From NCBI RefSeq assembly GCF_001653515.1, contig NZ_LYOY01000051.1, forward strand, positions 1,198,001-1,262,000: DNA of 64,000 nucleotides, given 5' to 3'. The position numbers were made by a program, and so were the translations under genes. Source of the DNA: Streptomyces sp. ERV7 (lineage in GTDB: Bacteria; Actinomycetota; Actinomycetes; Streptomycetales; Streptomycetaceae). The notes beneath the pieces are model-generated. The model was not told the DNA's origin. It ran no database searches and saw only the letters and a list, made by a program, of their open reading frames with translations. Shown in pieces: positions 42,611 to 50,735 of the stretch; within the stretch, counting starts at the first letter, position 1, and each line of letters opens with the position of its first letter.

Positions 42611-43744
42611 GTGGACCGCGAGCGCGACCGACTGCAGGCCGTTCTGGAGGCGCTGCCCCGGGCGGCGATCGTGCAAGGCGGCGACGAGCACGTGGTCGCC
42701 GTCAACCGCCGTTTCGTCGAGATGTTCGGCCTGGCCGGGCGGGTCCCGTACGAGCCCGGCGCGCCGCTGGGGCCCGTCGTCGAGGCGGTCTGCGACACCT
42801 TCGCGGACCGCCCCGCCTGGGCCGTCGAGAGCACCCACACGATCGCCGCCCGCCGGATCCACCGCGCCGCCGAGATCGACCTCACCGACGGCCGGGTCAT
42901 CCGCCGCGACGTGGAGCCGCTCCACGACGCCGGCGGGCGGCCCTTCGGGTCGCTGTGGACCGCCGAGGACATCACCGAGGACAAGCGCCGTGAGCACGCG
43001 CTGCGGCGCGACAACGAGGCGCTCGCGGAGCTGGCCAGTCAGCGCAACGAGTTCCTCGCCTCCGCGTCTCACAACCTGCGCACCCCGCTGACCTCCATCA
43101 TCAGCTTCTGCGACCTGCTTGCGGACCCCGCGTCGGGCCCGCTGGACGCGGACCGGCGGGAGTTCCTCGAAGCCATCCGCCGCAACGCCCTGCGGATGGC
43201 GACCGTGATCACCACGCTGATGGACACCACCCGGATGCGCGAGCCCCGACTGCGCCTGGAGTTCGGCGAGGTGGACATCGCGCGGATGCTGGAGCACGCC
43301 GTGCACGACCGTATGCCGGCGCTCACCGAAGCCGGCCTCTTCACCGTCCTCGACTGCGCGCCCGGCCCGCTGCTGTACGGCGACGAGCACCGGCTCGAAC
43401 ACGTCCTCGCCAATCTGCTGGAGAACGCGGCGAAGTACACCCCGCCCGGCGGCCGGGTCGCGATCGAGGCCGCGCCGGAGGACGACAGCTGGCGCATCGC
43501 GGTCTCGGACACGGGCATCGGGGTGCCCGAGGACTACCGCGAAGAGATCTTCTCCGGTTTCGTCCGGGCCCCCAACGCCGAGAGCGGCGGCTTCCCCGGC
43601 ACCGGCCTCGGCCTCACCTTCAGCCGGGACATCGTGCGCCGCCACGGCGGTGAGCTCTCCGTCGCGGACGCGCCGGGCGGGGGAGCGGTCTTCACCCTGC
43701 GCCTGCCGGTCGCCGGGCCCGCGCGCCCCGGGGAGGCGCCGTGA
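42611..43744 (+). CDS. PAS-domain sensor histidine kinase (cytosolic, non-canonical H-box)
   Basis: 377 residues, no membrane segment. Residues about 1-125 form a PAS domain (ALPRAAIVQGGDEHVVAVNR, then DITEDKRRE). The dimerisation box reads ASHNLRTPLTSI: the phospho-His (about 154) is followed by Asn instead of the usual Glu. The ATPase domain has the N box LANLLENAAKYTPPGG, G1 VSDTGIGVPEDY and GTGLGLTFSRDIV. It should sense a cytosolic or redox/light cue through PAS. The stop overlaps the response regulator GTG by 4 bases. The H-box change may alter kinase or phosphatase balance. Confidence 0.92.
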   Translation: MDRERDRLQAVLEALPRAAIVQGGDEHVVAVNRRFVEMFGLAGRVPYEPGAPLGPVVEAVCDTFADRPAWAVESTHTIAARRIHRAAEIDLTDGRVIRRDVEPLHDAGGRPFGSLWTAEDITEDKRREHALRRDNEALAELASQRNEFLASASHNLRTPLTSIISFCDLLADPASGPLDADRREFLEAIRRNALRMATVITTLMDTTRMREPRLRLEFGEVDIARMLEHAVHDRMPALTEAGLFTVLDCAPGPLLYGDEHRLEHVLANLLENAAKYTPPGGRVAIEAAPEDDSWRIAVSDTGIGVPEDYREEIFSGFVRAPNAESGGFPGTGLGLTFSRDIVRRHGGELSVADAPGGGAVFTLRLPVAGPARPGEAP

Positions 43745-44433
43745 CACGGATCCTCGTCGTCGAGGACGACCCCGACGTGGCGACCGCGCTACGGGTGCTG
43801 CTGACCCGGGCCGGGTACGAGGTGGTGGCCGCCGCCGACGGCCGCGACGGCCTGCGCCGCCTCTTCGCCGACGCCCCCGACCTGATGCTGCTCGACATCG
43901 GGCTGCCCGGGCTCGACGGCTGGCAGGTCCTGGAGCGCACCCGGGACATGACCGATCTGCCCGTCCTGCTCCTCACCGCGCGCGGCGCCGAGAGCGACCG
44001 GGTGCGGGGCCTGCGGGCCGGGGCCGACGACTACCTCCCCAAGCCCTTCGGCAACGAGGAACTGCTGGCCCGGGTCGAGGCCCTGCTGCGCCGTGCCGCG
44101 CCCGCGCGCTGGGCGGGAGCCGCCCAGGACGAGGCCCTGCGCCTGGTCCCCGAGCGCCGCTCGGCGATCTGGCACGGAGAGGAGGTCCGCCTCAGCGACA
44201 TCGAGTACCGCCTGCTCCAGCTCCTGGTCCGCAACCGGGGCCGGGTGGTCACCACGGACCAGCTCCTCGACCAGGTCTGGGACGACCCCCAGGGCATCGG
44301 CCGCGACCGGGTGAAGTTCGCGGTACTGAGACTGCGGCGGAAGTTGCAGCAGGGGGCGGGCAGCCCGGAGTCCGACCCGATCGAGGCGGTGCGGGGGATG
44401 GGCTACCGCTATCGCGGGGACCAAAGTCCCTGA
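43741..44433 (+). CDS. OmpR/PhoB-family response regulator
   Basis: 230 residues. The receiver has the acidic pocket VVEDD, phospho-acceptor Asp in LLDIGLPGLDG (about 50), Thr in LLLTARG and Lys in YLPKPFG. The C-terminal winged helix is OmpR-type (LSDIEYRLLQLLVRN, GRVVTTDQLLDQVW, DRVKFAVLRLRRKL, VRGMGYRYRG). It is translationally coupled to the PAS kinase and is its obvious partner. A possible target is the next gene, wecB, 136 bases downstream, but no operator was identified. Confidence 0.94.
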   Translation: MTRILVVEDDPDVATALRVLLTRAGYEVVAAADGRDGLRRLFADAPDLMLLDIGLPGLDGWQVLERTRDMTDLPVLLLTARGAESDRVRGLRAGADDYLPKPFGNEELLARVEALLRRAAPARWAGAAQDEALRLVPERRSAIWHGEEVRLSDIEYRLLQLLVRNRGRVVTTDQLLDQVWDDPQGIGRDRVKFAVLRLRRKLQQGAGSPESDPIEAVRGMGYRYRGDQSP

Positions 44434-44569
44434 TCCGGGGCGGGCCGAAAGTCCCGAATTCCTGAGATACGGGCTTCCGCAACCTTTGGGCAACCGAGCG
44501 TTATCCGTCCGGGCAACGGACGAAGGCGACCTTTTGGGACGTCCCCGTCGGTCCGTCCCTGGAGTCCAC

Positions 44570-45715
44570 GTGTCCGCTCTGCCGCCCCGCAGCATCGCCG
44601 TCGTCCTCGGCACCCGTCCCGAGCTGGTCAAGCTCACCGAGCTGATCCGGCTGCTCGGACCCGCCGCGCACGTCGTGCACACGGGGCAGCACTACGACGA
44701 GGAGCTCTCCGGCCGCTTCCTCACCGACCTCGGCATACCCGAGCCCACCTACCTCACCGGCATCGGCGGCCACCCCCGCGCCGTGCAGATCTCGGCGGCC
44801 CTGGCCCAGCTCGACGCGCTGTTCCTGGCGCGGCCGCCGCTCGCCGCGGTCGTCCAGGGCGACACCAACGCCGCGCTCGCCGGCGCCCTCGCCGCCAACG
44901 CCCGGTCGGTCCCGCTCGTCCACGTCGAGGCCGGGCTGCGCAGCCACGACCGGAACATGCCGGAGGAGCACAACCGCGTCCTGATCGACCGACTCGCGGA
45001 CGTGCTGTGCGCGGCGACCCCGGAGAACCGCGCCAACCTGCTGGCGGAGGGCGTCGCCCCGGAGCGCGTGCAGGTCACCGGCAACACCGTGGTCGAGGCG
45101 GTCCACAGCCAGCTGCCGGACGCGGACGAGCGTTCCGCGCACCTGGAGAAGCTCGGGCTGGCTCCCGACGGCTTCGTCCTGGCCACGGTCCACCGCCCCG
45201 AGAACACCGACGACCCGGCCGCCCTGCGCGCGATCCTCACCGAGCTGGCCGCGCTCGCGGCCGACCTGCCGGTGGTCCTTCCGCTGCATCCGCGCACCCG
45301 GGCCCGTATCGAGGCGGCGGGGCCGGCCGAGCTGCTCGGGACGCTGCGGGTGACCCGGCCGCTCGGCTACCGCGAGTTCCTCGCCCTGGCGCGGCACGCG
45401 GCGCTGCTCGTCTCCGACTCCGGGGGCGTCCAGGAAGAGGTCACCGTGCTCGGCCGCCCGCTGGTGGTCGTCCGCAACTCCACGGAGCGGCCGGAGGCGA
45501 TGGCCGACTTCGCCACGCTGGTGGCGCCGGGACCCGAGCTCGGGCGCGCCGCGCGGGACGGGCTGGCCCTGGGGCCCGCAGGCCGCGCACGGCTCGCGGC
45601 GCTGCCGAGCCCGTTCGGGGACGGTCTCGCGTCGCGACGGATCGTGGAGCTGCTGGCGGATCTGGCCGCGCCCAGCGGGTCCCTCGCAGGGCCCGCCTTG
45701 TACGCGGCGGCGTAG
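44570..45715 (+). CDS. wecB: UDP-N-acetylglucosamine 2-epimerase (non-hydrolysing)
   Basis: 381 residues from GTG 44570, which has GGAG 5 bases upstream. Family residues are visible: VVLGTRPELVKLTELI, HTGQHYD, VVQGDTNAALAGALA, HVEAGLRSHDRNMPEEHNR, ATVHRPENTD and SDSGGVQEEVTVLGRPLVVVR. It interconverts UDP-GlcNAc and UDP-ManNAc. The next gene is a processive membrane glycosyltransferase, so the pair may build a ManNAc- or GlcNAc-containing surface polysaccharide. The 136 bases upstream hold a GTCCG/CGGAC hairpin and two GGGCAAC copies but no clear promoter. Confidence 0.94.
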   Translation: MSALPPRSIAVVLGTRPELVKLTELIRLLGPAAHVVHTGQHYDEELSGRFLTDLGIPEPTYLTGIGGHPRAVQISAALAQLDALFLARPPLAAVVQGDTNAALAGALAANARSVPLVHVEAGLRSHDRNMPEEHNRVLIDRLADVLCAATPENRANLLAEGVAPERVQVTGNTVVEAVHSQLPDADERSAHLEKLGLAPDGFVLATVHRPENTDDPAALRAILTELAALAADLPVVLPLHPRTRARIEAAGPAELLGTLRVTRPLGYREFLALARHAALLVSDSGGVQEEVTVLGRPLVVVRNSTERPEAMADFATLVAPGPELGRAARDGLALGPAGRARLAALPSPFGDGLASRRIVELLADLAAPSGSLAGPALYAAA

Positions 45716-45791
45716 CCGCGGTCGTCCGTCCGCGGGCCGTCGCCGACCGGCCACCCACTTCCCAGCGGGGGCCTGCGACGCCCGGAGCGCA

Positions 45792-45811
45792 AGCGCGCCG
45801 GCGGGCGCGCT
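45792..45811. terminator. Hairpin between wecB and the GT2 gene
   Basis: A perfect 8-bp stem (AGCGCGCC / GGCGCGCT) with a GGCG loop lies 76 bases after wecB. It may terminate wecB, although the distance is long. Confidence 0.45.
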
Positions 45812-45836
45812 CGTGCCTTGCCCGCGGGCCGTCGTC

Positions 45837-45882
45837 GGCTGGTCGCGCCGTTCCCCGCGCCCCTTCAGGGGGCTGCGCCCCC
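45837..45882 (+). repeat. Streptomyces-type palindromic repeat, copy A (upstream of GT2)
   Basis: The first 28 bases (starting GGCTGGTCGCGCCGTTCC) match, with one mismatch, the reverse complement of 47267-47294. The remainder contains a GGGGGC/GCCCCC hairpin. Similar GTTCCCCGCGCCCC elements are scattered in Streptomyces genomes as REP-like sequences. Confidence 0.75.
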
Positions 45883-45917
45883 CACTTCCTCACCTCACCG
45901 AACCACCGGAAAGCCGC

Positions 45918-47246
45918 ATGCTCGACAGCCTGCTCATCCTCCTCTTCCCCTTCCTCCTCCTCGCCTGCTTCCTGCTCTACTGGGCCGGGGCCCGGCACGC
46001 CTATCTGCGTCGGCCGCAGGCCGAGGCCGGTGACCCCGCCGCCCTCGACTGGCACTTCTTCGTGCCGTGCCGGGACGAGGAGGCCGTCGTCGGGGCCACC
46101 GTCGGGCAGCTGCGCGCCGACTTCCCGGCCGCGCACGTGTGGGTCGTCGACGACGACAGCGACGACCGGACCGGGCTGATCGTCGCCGCGCTCGCGGAGG
46201 ACGACCGCCGGGTCCACCTCGTACGCCGGGTGCGCCCCGAGGCCCGTACCGGCAAGGGCGACGCGCTGAACGCCGCGTACGACCAGCTCGGGGAGTTCCT
46301 TTCGCGGGGCGCCGACCGCGACCGGGTCGTGGTGTGCGTCGTGGACGCCGACGGGCGGCTCGACCCGCGCGCCCTGGACGTGGTCTCGGGCCCGACCGCG
46401 TTCGGGGACCCGGAGGTCGGCGGGGTGCAGGTCAGCGTGCGGATGCGGAACGTGGACGACCCGCGCCCGCTGCCCGAGCGCGGCCGTCTCGCCAACGCGT
46501 TCGCGCGGCTCCTGGTCCGCGTCCAGGACATGGAGTTCGCCGTCTCCAACGCCGGGATGCAGCTGCTGCGCGGCCGTACCGGCTCGGTCGGCCTGGGCGG
46601 CAACGGCCAGTTCACCCGGCTCTCCGCGCTCGACCGGATCGCGGACGCCGAGCGCCGCCCGTGGCAGCGCGGCGCGCTCCTGGAGGACTACGAGCTCGGC
46701 CTCCACATGATCCTCGCGGGCTTCCGCATCACGCACATGGCCGACACCTGGGTCTCCCAGGAGGGCCTGCCGCACGCCCGCCGGCTGCTCACCCAGCGCA
46801 CCCGCTGGGCGCAGGGCAACTTCCAGTGCGTGCGCTACGCCCCGCGCATAGTCTCGTCCCGCCACTACAGCGGCCGGGGCGTGCTGGAGACGCTGTACAC
46901 CTTCTGCCAGCCGGTCGCGCATCTGCTGACGCTCGCGCTGAGCGTGGCGATGCTGGTCCTGGGCGGAGTCGGCTCGCTCGTCCTGTGGCCGCTCACGCTG
47001 GTGCTCGCGGCCCTGGCCATCTGCCCGTTCGTGCTGTGGGGGCCGGTGTACCGGCGCGACCACGCCCCGGACGCGTCCCGGCTGACGGCGGTGCTGTGGG
47101 GGGTGGCGCTGTGGCTGTACGCGTACCACCTGTTCATCGTCTCGGCCCGCGCCTTCGTCCGCATGGCCCGAGGCCGCAACGGCTGGGCCAAGACCCGCCG
47201 CAACGCGGAACCCCTCACGACGGGCCCGGTGGCCCTGGAGGCGTAA
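45918..47246 (+). CDS. Membrane-bound family 2 glycosyltransferase (processive, NodC/cellulose-synthase-like)
   Basis: 442 residues. An N-terminal membrane helix (LLILLFPFLLLACFLLYW) precedes the GT2 catalytic domain with VDDDSDD, the D-x-D of VVDADGR, and the processive signature TQRTRWAQGN, preceded by the catalytic acidic region LLEDYELGL. Two or three C-terminal helices follow (HLLTLALSVAMLVLGGVGSL, LWPLTLVLAALAICPFVLW). Such enzymes polymerise UDP-sugars while extruding the chain. It follows wecB by 202 bases. It is bracketed by inverted copies of a 28-bp repeat, of which the downstream one forms its terminator. Confidence 0.92.
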   Translation: MLDSLLILLFPFLLLACFLLYWAGARHAYLRRPQAEAGDPAALDWHFFVPCRDEEAVVGATVGQLRADFPAAHVWVVDDDSDDRTGLIVAALAEDDRRVHLVRRVRPEARTGKGDALNAAYDQLGEFLSRGADRDRVVVCVVDADGRLDPRALDVVSGPTAFGDPEVGGVQVSVRMRNVDDPRPLPERGRLANAFARLLVRVQDMEFAVSNAGMQLLRGRTGSVGLGGNGQFTRLSALDRIADAERRPWQRGALLEDYELGLHMILAGFRITHMADTWVSQEGLPHARRLLTQRTRWAQGNFQCVRYAPRIVSSRHYSGRGVLETLYTFCQPVAHLLTLALSVAMLVLGGVGSLVLWPLTLVLAALAICPFVLWGPVYRRDHAPDASRLTAVLWGVALWLYAYHLFIVSARAFVRMARGRNGWAKTRRNAEPLTTGPVALEA

Positions 47247-47253
47247 CCCATGC

Positions 47254-47278
47254 CCCCGCGCCCCAGAGGGGCGCGGGG
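47254..47278. terminator. Bidirectional terminator between GT2 and tex
   Basis: A perfect 11-bp stem (CCCCGCGCCCC / GGGGCGCGGGG) with an AGA triloop starts 7 bases after the GT2 stop and also faces the convergent tex gene. Confidence 0.85.
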
Positions 47279-47294
47279 AACGGTGCGACCAGCC
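47267..47294 (-). repeat. Streptomyces-type palindromic repeat, copy B (inverted, downstream of GT2)
   Basis: Reverse complement of the 28-base block at 45837-45864 with one mismatch. It partly overlaps the terminator stem. With copy A it flanks the GT2 gene as an inverted pair about 1.4 kb apart. Confidence 0.75.
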
Positions 47295-47332
47295 ACAGCG
47301 GACCCGCGGCCGAAGTCACCGCACGCAGGCGG

Positions 47333-49687
47333 TCACCGGCGACCCTTCGGGTCCAGCAGTCCCGCCTTGCGCAGGGCGTCCGCCATCGCCCCGTTCGCCG
47401 GGGGCGGCGGCGACTGGCGGCCACCACGATTGCGGTCGCCACCGCCCCGCTGCTGCTGGCGCTGCTGAGGCGGCCGCCCCTCCCGCTTCGGCCCACCGCC
47501 CGAGGTGTCGTCGTCCAGCCGCAGCGTCAGCGAGATCCGCTTGCGCGGCACATCGACGTCCATGACCTTCACCTTGACGATGTCGCCCGGCTTGACCACC
47601 TCGCGCGGGTCCTTCACGAACTTGTTCGACAGCGCCGAGACATGCGCCAGCCCGTCCTGGTGCACGCCGACGTCGATGAACGCGCCGAACGCCGCCACGT
47701 TCGTGACCACGCCCTCCAGGACCATCCCGGGCTCCAGGTCGCCGATCTTCTCGACGCCCTCCTTGAAGGTCGCCGTCTTGAAGGCGGGCCGCGGGTCGCG
47801 CCCCGGCTTCTCCAGCTCGCGCAGGATGTCGGTGACCGTCGGCAGACCGAAGGTCTCGTCCACGAAGTCGTCCGGCCGCAGCGACCGCAGCACCGACGTG
47901 TTGCCGACCAGCGCCGCGACCTCGCTGCCCGCCGTCTTCACCATCCGCCGCACCACCGGATACGCCTCGGGGTGCACACTCGACGAGTCCAGCGGGTCGT
48001 CGCCGCCGCGGATCCGCAGGAAGCCCGCGCACTGCTCGTACGCCTTCGGGCCAAGGCGTGCCACGTCCTTGAGCGCCTTGCGGGAGCGGAAGGGGCCGTT
48101 GGCGTCGCGGTGCGCCACGATGTTCTCGGCGAGTCCGGCACCGATGCCGGAGACGCGCGAGAGCAGCGGCGCGGACGCGGTGTTGACGTCCACCCCCACC
48201 CCGTTCACACAGTCCTCCACGACCGCGTCGAGGGAGCGCGAGAGCTTCACCTCGGAGAGGTCGTGCTGGTACTGGCCGACGCCGATCGACTTGGGGTCGA
48301 TCTTCACCAGCTCGGCGAGCGGGTCCTGGAGGCGGCGGGCGATGGAGACCGCGCCGCGCAGCGACACGTCCATGTCCGGCAGCTCCTGCGAGGCGAACGC
48401 CGACGCCGAGTACACCGAAGCGCCCGCCTCGGAGACCATCACCTTGGTGAGCTTCAACTCGGGGTGCTTGGTGATCAGTTCACCGGCCAGCTTGTCGGTC
48501 TCGCGGGACGCCGTGCCGTTGCCGATGGCGACCAACTCGACCGCGTGCTCCTTGGCGAGCGCCGCCAGCTTGGCGAGCGCCTGGTCCCACTTGTTCGCCG
48601 GGACGTGCGGGTAGATCACGTCCGTCGCGACGACCTTGCCCGTGGCGTCCACGACGGCGACCTTCACGCCCGTACGGAACCCGGGGTCGAGCCCGAGGGT
48701 CGCGCGCGTGCCGGCCGGGGCGGCGAGCAGCAGGTCGCGCAGGTTCGACGCGAAGACCCGCACCGCCTCGTCCTCGGCGGCCGTGCGCAGCCGCAGCCGC
48801 AGGTCGATGCCGAGGTGGACCAGGATCCGGGTGCGCCAGGCCCAACGGACGGTGTCCGCCAGCCACTTGTCGCCCGGGCGGCCCCGGTCCGCGATGCCGA
48901 AGCGGCGCGCCACCATGTTCTCGTACGCCGAGGGGCCGGGGGCGGCCGCCTCCTCCGGGGAGCCCTCGGGCTCCAGGACGAGGTCGAGGACGTCCTCCTT
49001 CTCGCCGCGCAGCATCGCCAGGGCCCGGTGCGAGGGGAGCGCGGTGAACGGCTCGGCGAAGTCGAAGTAGTCGGCGAACTTGGCGCCCGCCTCCTCCTTG
49101 CCCTCGCGCACCTTCGCCGCGAGGCGGCCCTTGGTCCACATCCGCTCGCGCGCCTCGCCGATCAGGTCGGCGTCCTCCGAGAACCGCTCGGTGAGGATGG
49201 CGCGGGCGCCCTCCAGGGCCGCCGCCGGATCGGCGACGCCCTTGTCCGCGTCGACGAACGCGGCCGCGGCGGCGAGGGGCTCCACCGACGGGTCGGTGAG
49301 CAGCCCCTGCGCCAGCGGCTCCAGGCCCGCCTCGCGCGCGATCTGCGCCTTGGTGCGCCGCTTGGGCTTGAAGGGCAGATAGATGTCCTCAAGGCGCGCC
49401 TTGGTGTCGGCGGCGCGGATCTGCCGCTCCAGCTCCTCGGTGAGCTTGCCCTGCTCGCGTACGGAGTCGAGGACCGCCGTGCGGCGGTCCTCCAGCTCGC
49501 GCAGATACCGCAGCCGCTCCTCCAGGGTGCGCAGCTGGGCGTCGTCGAGCATCTCGGTCGCTTCCTTGCGGTAGCGCGCGATGAACGGCACGGTCGACCC
49601 GCCGTCGAGCAGCTCGACGGCGGCCTTCACCTGCCGCTCCCGTACGCCGAGTTCCTCGGCGATCCTGCCTTCGATGGACGTCGTCAC
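47333..49687 (-). CDS. tex: Tex-family RNA-binding protein (S1 domain transcription accessory factor)
   Basis: 784 residues from GTG 49687. Domain order is as in Tex: N-terminal helical region (VPFIARYRKEATEMLDD), a YqgF-like RNase H fold (LGLDPGFRTGVKVAVVD, VELVAIGNGTASRETDKLAG), helix-hairpin-helix modules (LLSRVSGIGAGLAENIVAHR), and a C-terminal S1 domain (GMVLEGVVTNVAAFGAFIDV). A low-complexity Gln/Arg/Gly tail (PPQQRQQQRGGGDRNRGG) follows. Tex binds nucleic acids and affects transcription and toxin or virulence gene expression in other bacteria. A monocistronic gene with a shared downstream terminator. Confidence 0.95.
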   Translation of the reverse strand: MTTSIEGRIAEELGVRERQVKAAVELLDGGSTVPFIARYRKEATEMLDDAQLRTLEERLRYLRELEDRRTAVLDSVREQGKLTEELERQIRAADTKARLEDIYLPFKPKRRTKAQIAREAGLEPLAQGLLTDPSVEPLAAAAAFVDADKGVADPAAALEGARAILTERFSEDADLIGEARERMWTKGRLAAKVREGKEEAGAKFADYFDFAEPFTALPSHRALAMLRGEKEDVLDLVLEPEGSPEEAAAPGPSAYENMVARRFGIADRGRPGDKWLADTVRWAWRTRILVHLGIDLRLRLRTAAEDEAVRVFASNLRDLLLAAPAGTRATLGLDPGFRTGVKVAVVDATGKVVATDVIYPHVPANKWDQALAKLAALAKEHAVELVAIGNGTASRETDKLAGELITKHPELKLTKVMVSEAGASVYSASAFASQELPDMDVSLRGAVSIARRLQDPLAELVKIDPKSIGVGQYQHDLSEVKLSRSLDAVVEDCVNGVGVDVNTASAPLLSRVSGIGAGLAENIVAHRDANGPFRSRKALKDVARLGPKAYEQCAGFLRIRGGDDPLDSSSVHPEAYPVVRRMVKTAGSEVAALVGNTSVLRSLRPDDFVDETFGLPTVTDILRELEKPGRDPRPAFKTATFKEGVEKIGDLEPGMVLEGVVTNVAAFGAFIDVGVHQDGLAHVSALSNKFVKDPREVVKPGDIVKVKVMDVDVPRKRISLTLRLDDDTSGGGPKREGRPPQQRQQQRGGGDRNRGGRQSPPPPANGAMADALRKAGLLDPKGRR

Positions 49688-49754
49688 GATCCCGTACCGC
49701 CTTCTCGCAGAGCCTGAAGGCGCCATTGTGGCAGGCGGCACCGACAACCGGCGG

Positions 49755-50618
49755 TCAGGCCTTGCCGGTGAGGTCGGCCGGGAAGGCGCCCGCCGCCACC
49801 GCCGCCATCAGGAAGCCCCGGGCCAATTCGGTCAGCCGGTCCACGCCCTCCGCACCGAGCAGTTCGTACGGGGCGAGGTCGAGCCGGTCGGTGCGGTCCT
49901 CGACCTCGGCGCGCAGGGCGGTGCCCGCCTCGGTCAACTCGCCCTCGGCGTCCAGGATCCCGCGCTCCCGCAGCCGTGCGGAGGCCGCCTCCCAGTCCGC
50001 GCGCCGCCAGCCGCGCGAGCCCAGGACCCAGCGCGGCGCCATGCCCTTGCCGGTGGCGGTGTGGCTGACCAGCGCCTCCAGCGGGTCGAGGCCGGCGTCG
50101 AGCAGCGCCATGAGGTGGCCGTCGCCCCGGTGCTCGCGCAGCAGCGTCGCCGCGTGCCAGTACGCCAGGTGCGGCTCCTCGGGCACCGGCAGGTCGGCGT
50201 GGGCGGCGTACAGCGGCCGGGCGTGCCGGGTGCAGCCCTCGGTGGCCCGCAGCGCGAGCCGGGCCGCCTCGGCCATCTCCGGCGAGGCCACGGCGGCGTC
50301 GCCGAGCAGTCGCCGCAGGGTGCGGTCGGCGGCCCGCAGCCGGGCGTCGAGGACCGCCTCGGGGGAGACGATGTCCCAGACGGCGGGCACGTGCCGGGCG
50401 ACCAGCTCGTGGTTGAAGTTGTAGAACGTGGCGGTGATCGTGCCGGGGCCGACCGCGCCGAACGCGGCGGCGCGCCCGGCGAAGTAGGCGGCCCGCTCGT
50501 CCTCGACGCCGAGCGCCTTGAGCTCCTCGGTGTAGTCGGGGGAGAAGTAGACGGTCGAGTGCAACGGGTTGACGGAGTTGTGGCAGCGGCGGCCGGCGCG
50601 CGGCGGGAGAGACGTCAT
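49755..50618 (-). CDS. SCO6745-family protein (conserved actinobacterial, helix-rich)
   Basis: 287 residues. It resembles the actinobacterial SCO6745 family: YFAGRAAAFGAVGPGTITATFYNFNHELV near the start and HLAYWHAATLLREHRGDGHL, SRGWRRADW in the second half. The C-terminal part resembles a MarR-like winged-helix arrangement, but no DNA-binding activity is established to my knowledge. The first 15 residues are basic. ATG 50618 lies 6 bases after a TAACCT -10 box, and the promoter contains a perfect 16-bp palindrome. It is divergent from a GlxA-type regulator. Confidence 0.8.
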   Translation of the reverse strand: MTSLPPRAGRRCHNSVNPLHSTVYFSPDYTEELKALGVEDERAAYFAGRAAAFGAVGPGTITATFYNFNHELVARHVPAVWDIVSPEAVLDARLRAADRTLRRLLGDAAVASPEMAEAARLALRATEGCTRHARPLYAAHADLPVPEEPHLAYWHAATLLREHRGDGHLMALLDAGLDPLEALVSHTATGKGMAPRWVLGSRGWRRADWEAASARLRERGILDAEGELTEAGTALRAEVEDRTDRLDLAPYELLGAEGVDRLTELARGFLMAAVAAGAFPADLTGKA

Positions 50619-50624
50619 ACCCGC

Positions 50625-50653
50625 AGGTTACCGACTGGTCGGTACGGCGTGAA
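50625..50653 (-). promoter_or_regulatory. Leaderless promoter of the SCO6745-family gene
   Basis: On the minus strand TTCACG (50653-50648) and TAACCT (50630-50625) are exactly 17 bases apart. The -10 lies 6 bases before the ATG. Confidence 0.6.
50629..50644. promoter_or_regulatory. TetR-type operator in the SCO6745-family promoter
   Basis: TACCGAC-TG-GTCGGTA is a perfect 7-2-7 palindrome filling the -35/-10 spacer and touching the -10. The ACCGACnnGTCGGT core resembles many TetR-family operators. No TetR gene is in the window. Confidence 0.65.
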
Positions 50654-50699
50654 GCCCCGGGACGGACGCGCCATGGCAGGAAAGGTGGGGTGCTCGTCA

Positions 50700-50728
50700 T
50701 TGCGGACACCGCGGGCGCCCCGAAGAAT
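50700..50728 (+). promoter_or_regulatory. Leaderless promoter of the GlxA-type regulator gene
   Basis: TTGCGG (-35) and AAGAAT (-10) are separated by exactly 17 bases, and the -10 ends 7 bases before ATG 50736. This supports that ATG over GTG 50730. Confidence 0.5.
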
Positions 50729-50735
50729 CGTGGAC

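Noticed and set aside
45716..45917. Insertion-sequence ends or attachment site around the GC-rich repeats near GT2
   Set aside because: No transposase or integrase, no target-site duplication; the repeats resemble ordinary Streptomyces palindromic elements.
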